In this document: positions 59,561 to 64,000 of the stretch, in pieces
Numbering within the stretch: the first letter of the stretch is position 1
Layout of the letters: the number at the start of each line of letters is the position of its first letter
From: Salminus brasiliensis
Lineage: Eukaryota; Chordata; Actinopteri; Characiformes; Bryconidae
NCBI RefSeq assembly: GCF_030463535.1
Contig: NC_132880.1
Location: 26,874,987 to 26,938,986, forward strand
Direction: 5' to 3'
Length of the DNA: 64,000 nucleotides
Notes under the pieces: model-generated
Seen by the model: only the letters and a program-made list of their open reading frames with translations
What the model was told of the DNA's origin: nothing
Databases searched by the model: none
Made by a program: the position numbers and the translations under genes

Positions 59561-60037
59561 TATTATTTATGTTTGATATGCAGTACTACTGCAGTACATC
59601 TTCATCTGACTGCAAAGTGAGCGGGACAATAAAGCTGAAAGTTGATGTTGCACATTTTTGCAGGATTTCAAACAAGAGAAAAGATTTTTACAATTTTTGA
59701 TGATAATGACAGACAGCCCAGGCACCAGAACAACTTTGTTACATGGGCTATCCATTGCACATGTGACATAACACAAAAATGTCTATTTGGAACACATTAC
59801 ACATCCCACAATTTCTTCACATTAGGCTATAGTCTACACTAAAACAAAATTGCAAAAATGGTCCAATAACTGGCAACAATGGCTGCCAAACAAAGAATGC
59901 AAAATTAAAGTTAACTACCCTAATCAAATTCAATGGAAATATAAAAAATACAGAATTTTTATTAAAGTGTTCCATTAGGATGTTTGATATTTTAACAGTG
60001 TTTGTTTGTCATTTGCTTTTGTTTATTTGTACTCATA

Positions 60038-61624
60038 CACAGTGGGGAAAAAAGTATTTAGTCAGTCACCAATTGTGCAAGTTCTCCCACTTAAAAAATG
60101 AGAGAGGCCTTTAATTGACATCATAGCTAGACCTCAACTATGTTCTGAAATTCTGATTCTGAAAATCACATTGTCAGATTTTTCAAGAATTTATTTGCAA
60201 ATAATGGTGGCAAATAAGTATTTGGTCACCTACAAACAAGCTTTCTGGCTGTCACAGACCTGTAACTTCTTCTATAAGAGGCTTTTCTGTCCTCCACTCA
60301 TTACCTGTATTAATGGCACCTGTTTGAACTCGTTAACAGTATAAAAGACACCTGCCCACAACCTCAAACAGTCACACTCCAAACTCCACTAAGACCAAAG
60401 AGCTGTCGAAGGACACCAGAAACAAAATTGTAGACCTGCACCAGGCTGGGAAGACTGAATCTGCAATAGGCAAGCAGCTTGGTGTGAAGAAATCTATTGT
60501 GGGAGCAATAATCAGAAAATGGAAGACCTACAAGACCACTGCTAATCTCCCTCAATCAGGGGCTCCAAACAAGATCTCAGCCCGTGAGGTCAAAATGATC
60601 ACAAGAACGGTGAGCAAAAATCCCAGAACCACAAGGGGGGACCTAGTGAATGACCTGCAGAAAGCTGGGACCAACGTTACAAAGGCTACTGTCAGTAACA
60701 CACTACACCACCAGGGACTCAGATCTTGCAGTGCCAGACGTGTTCCCCTGCTTAAGCCAGTACATATCCGGGCGCGTCTGAAGTTTGCTAGAGAGCATTT
60801 GGATGTTCTGGAAGAGTATTGGGAGAATGTCTTATGGTCAGATGAAACCAAAGTAGAACTGTTTGGTACAAACACAACTCGCTTGTGTTTGGAGGAGAGT
60901 GAATGCTGAGTTGCATCCAAAGAACACCATACCAACTGTGAAGCATGGGGGTGGCAACATCATGCTTTGGGGCTGTTTCTCTGCAAAGGGATTGGGACAA
61001 CTGGTCCGTGTACATGAAGGAATGAATGGGGCCATGTATTGTGAGATTTTGAGTGCAAACCTCCTTCCATCAGCAAGGGCATTGAAGATGAAACATGGCT
61101 GGGTCTTTCAACATGACAATGATCCCAAGCACACTGCCAGGGCAAAAAAGGAGTCGCTTCATAAGAAGCATTTCAAGGTCCTGGAGTGGCCTAGCAAGTC
61201 TCCAGATCTCAACCCCATAGAAAACCTTTGGAGGGAGTTGAAAGTCCGTGTTGCCCATCGACAGCCCCAAAACATCACTGCTCTAGAGGAGATCTGCATG
61301 GAGGAATGGGCCAACATACCAGCAACGGTGTGTGCCAACCTTGTGAAGACTTACAGAAAACATTTGACCTCGGTCATTGCTAACAAAGGATGTATAACAA
61401 AGTATTGAGGTGAACTTTTGTTATTGACCAAATACTTATTTTCCACCATTATTTGCAAATAAATTCTTTAAACATCAGATAATGTGGTTTTCTGAATTTT
61501 TTTTCTCATTTTGTCTCTCATAGTTGACGTCTACCTATAATGTCAATTACAGGCCTCTCTCATCTTTTTAAGTGGGAGAACTTGCACAATTGGTGACTGA
61601 CTAAATACTTTTTTCCCCACTGTA
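60038..61624 (+). mobile_element. Tc1-like transposon, recently inactivated
   Basis: Ends CAGTGGGGAAAAAAGTATTT and ACTTTTTTCCCCACTG, with about 100-bp or longer inverted repeats (CAGTCACCAATTGTGCAAGT and its inverse). TA flanks the right end at 61623; the left flank reads TACA, a small change. Transposase lies on the + strand with few lesions. Confidence 0.92.
60391..61408 (+). pseudogene. Tc1-like transposase with lost ATG and one frameshift
   Basis: The frame begins [20 protein letters not shown] at 60391 but the usual ATG just before it is missing (CCACTAAGACC). It runs through [11 protein letters not shown] and then shifts near 60882, where one extra base lies in CGCTTGTGTTTGG. The second frame continues [27 protein letters not shown] and [11 protein letters not shown] to CITKY at 61408. 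All three acidic catalytic residues are present, but on two frames. Dead as a single protein. Confidence 0.92.
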
Positions 61625-61707
61625 TATAAAACTAATGAAATACCCTAAAATGACAAAAAATAAGCATAACTTGTTCGTATGGACAATAAATCTTTGTAGT
61701 ATTATTT

Positions 61708-62090
61708 ACATTTAAGTCATTTAACAGATGCTCTTGTCCAGAGTGACTTACAAAAGTGCTTCACTGTTTACTCAAAAAATATCCTTAGCTAGTTTGTATA
61801 GACTAGGATCTGAAGATACATCTAAGCTCAGATACTACTAAATATAAAAGTCAGTATGAAGACCACAGTACTTGGTACTACACTTTGTACTACACCCAAG
61901 TACTCTCGGAAGAAGAGGGTCTTCAGTTTGTGTCAGAAGACAGCGAGTGACTCAGGACAGGAAAAAGCCTGGGTGCTTGTCTTCTGTGGATTTTAAGGGA
62001 TGGCGGGTCAAGCCGAGCCGTACTTGAAGCTTAAAGAGCTCTTGGTACAGATCAGCTTTTGAATGGAGGGGCTGGTCAATTCTTAGCTTT
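61708..62090 (-). mobile_element. L2-type LINE 3' end, reverse orientation
   Basis: Begins with ACATTTAAGTCATTTAACAG and GCTCTTGTCCAGAGTGACTT, the reverse complement of the L2 tail, and continues with sequences matching the L2 copies at 24.2-24.5 kb (GAAAAAGCCTGGGTGCTTGT, GGATGGCGGGTCAAGCCGAG) to about 62090. Coding remnants only. Confidence 0.8.
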
Positions 62091-64000
62091 GTTGGCAAAA
62101 GTCAGGGATTTGAATCTTTTCTTAAAACATGCACTGGCTCATGGCAGGCACATCTTATGCTTCAGTTAAAGCCCACAACTGACTGAAATTAAAAAGCTGA
62201 CAGCTGAGACAGCAACTAATACAACACATATCCCACCCTGCAGAAACTCATAGCTATACATCCTGCCGCCGCCCCTTTCACCCCCAATGGTTGACCTCAT
62301 GGTCTGACAAACCAATGACTGCTTCTTTAATTTTGACATTGGTGTGGACATTGGTGGGGACTTTATGTAGAGTAGCATAATGTCCACCTTGTCGTTTGTT
62401 TAATAACAAAATTGACTAATAACACTGGTGGACTGATCTGTTTTAATTTTTGATCAAATTCATTCTTAGGGACAATTCAGTAGTCACTGGATATTGGTAG
62501 TGTCACAAGTACCTTGACAGTTCTGGACTCCATGTCCCAGAATCTCTCAGGTGATCACAGAAGTGATCACATGACTCAGAAGGCTATTTGACTAGACTAG
62601 GCTATTTGCAAAGTATTGTATCTTTTTTCTTTTTTGGCAAATTACTGAGCGCTTATTACTTTTGCCTTTTGCCTAGACATTTTTTAACTTGCTCTTTGCC
62701 TTGTCCCTTGGACTTTTTGCCTGTGTGTATTGTTTTGGATTTCTGTGAGTTTTCCCTGACCCTTTGGATGTATTATTTTTCTATGTTTATTCTCTTACGT
62801 TACATGTAGAGACATGTCTTTACCGTCCCTACCCAATTTTACACTCTTGCTCATTGGCAGCTTTTTAAAAAGATTAAAAGCTTGTGAAATAGAATGCCCT
62901 GGCATCTTTAAATAACTGTGTTGTCTGCCTCCTTGTCAGGTACCCAAAAAACTTATTCATCTAGTTGTTGAATTTCAGAGTTGCTCACATCTCTCTGTTG
63001 AATGTTCTGTTCTTTAATGCCTTGGGTTCAATAAGTTTGCTTGCTTTGTTATGTAAGAGCTCTTCTACACTCTATTTCGATTTGTAGAGGATAGATGTAT
63101 TGGTTAAACCAATCTAATTCATGTTGTTCATTGTTTTGGCAAAACATTTTGGAGCATTTTGGAGTGTAGAAGCAAACTCTGATGTGAAATCAATACAAAA
63201 TCCGAAAATTGAAAGACTCCAAAAGGCCAGAAAAGCACTTACTAGCTGTTATTAAGAACTGACCATGCGTGGTGCGCAACATGTTTATTTTCCTTCATTG
63301 TTATTTAGAAACTCTAAAAGATGAAAAAAAGAATGTGTCATCTTTAACTTTATAACATCTAAAAAACTAGGTAATTTTTACTAACAATACATTAACCTAA
63401 ACTAGTTAAACTGCAGTTCACACTACGAAATGATTAAAGTAAAATGCAACCCTAAACAAGCTAGCTAATTATTAAACTAGACTAGTAATTTTAGTACAAA
63501 CAGAGCTACAGTCTGCAATAGGCTTTTTTTTATATCATCATTTATATCATTTATAAGGTTCTATATCATCACAAATAGCCTGATTAGGTAGCTCCTTGTC
63601 AGTCATCTCTCAAAATACAATGAAACACAAATGTTGTCAAGATATGAAAAACACTTCTATAACCTCTTCTATATTTTATATTATATTTGTATTTTTAGTT
63701 TGTTTCAGCCAATGCGACAGTGTCTGTTACAGCAATTTGTACACTGATTGGGCTCATTTTTGGGTCATTGTGGCATCATTGGTGTCTGTTTGAGTAGTTT
63801 ACCCATTGGGTTCTGAGTCAATTTAGTAATTCAGGAATTTTTTAAATATGTTTTTAGTGTCTGTTGTTATTTACAAAGTGTTGAAGGGTGGTTTAGTTGC
63901 TGTTAGTGTCTGTTGTTGAGCCATTTCCATGTTTGCCTCAAAAAGCTTGAGGAAAATGAAAACTAAAGACAAAAGGATCTCCCAAAAGAAGCAAAAGAAC
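62091..64000. other. intergenic, nothing recognised
   Basis: AT-rich sequence with no gene, splice-bounded exon or repeat family that I can name. Short open frames here have no support. Confidence 0.45.

Overview
This is nuclear DNA of a ray-finned fish, almost certainly a teleost. Genes are split by GT-AG introns, and intergenic and intronic DNA is crowded with fish-type Tc1-like transposons (long IR/DR terminal repeats, TA target sites), L2/CR1 and L1-type LINE fragments, tRNA-derived SINEs, MITEs and satellites. I see no bacterial genes, rRNA genes or CRISPR array.

Layout. (1) 1-7.1 kb, + strand: the 3' end of a tropomyosin gene, best match TPM3 type, with exons 7 and 8, the muscle-type last exon 9a, the alternative last exon 9d and a 3'UTR. 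(2) 7.1-16.3 kb: intergenic, holding a MITE, a LINE fragment and a dead Tc1 element (11.69-13.28 kb). (3) 16.35-19.8 kb, - strand: a small secreted-protein gene with the ten-cysteine pattern of microseminoproteins, closest to MSMP, with a noncoding first exon and TATA boxes. (4) 20-28 kb: a pyrimidine-rich minisatellite with an exact 171-bp higher-order period, two near-identical 5'-truncated L2 LINEs and a nested composite element with a 36-bp minisatellite. (5) 28.1-29.7 kb: a Tc1-like transposon with an uninterrupted 340-residue transposase and matching terminal repeats. (6) 30.1-58.9 kb, + strand: a tandem array of cytosolic phospholipase A2 gamma-like (PLA2G4C family) genes: an orphan decayed exon 4 (30.4 kb), a 13-coding-exon copy 1 (32.6-42.4 kb) with two disabling lesions, and an apparently intact 566-residue copy 2 (47.9-58.9 kb). 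Between and inside them lie SINEs, an L1-type fragment, a decayed endogenous-retrovirus pol fragment, several dead Tc1 copies and a LINE nested in a Tc1. (7) 60.0-61.6 kb: another Tc1 with a lost start codon and one frameshift. 61.7-64 kb holds an L2 tail and nothing else recognised.

The most unusual part is the PLA2 pair. Copy 1 has a 5-nt deletion in exon 5 and a retroposon 3' end inserted in exon 11, next to the catalytic-Asp codon. At each lesion an in-frame AG exists that could serve as a substitute acceptor, and with both used the predicted CDS is again a multiple of three (526 residues). The last intron of both copies is 123 nt, open in frame, and differs at one base, which points to recent gene conversion and a possible optionally retained intron. 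Splice junctions were placed by eye from reading-frame closure, comparison of the two copies, and memory of the mammalian families; no alignment or RNA evidence was available.
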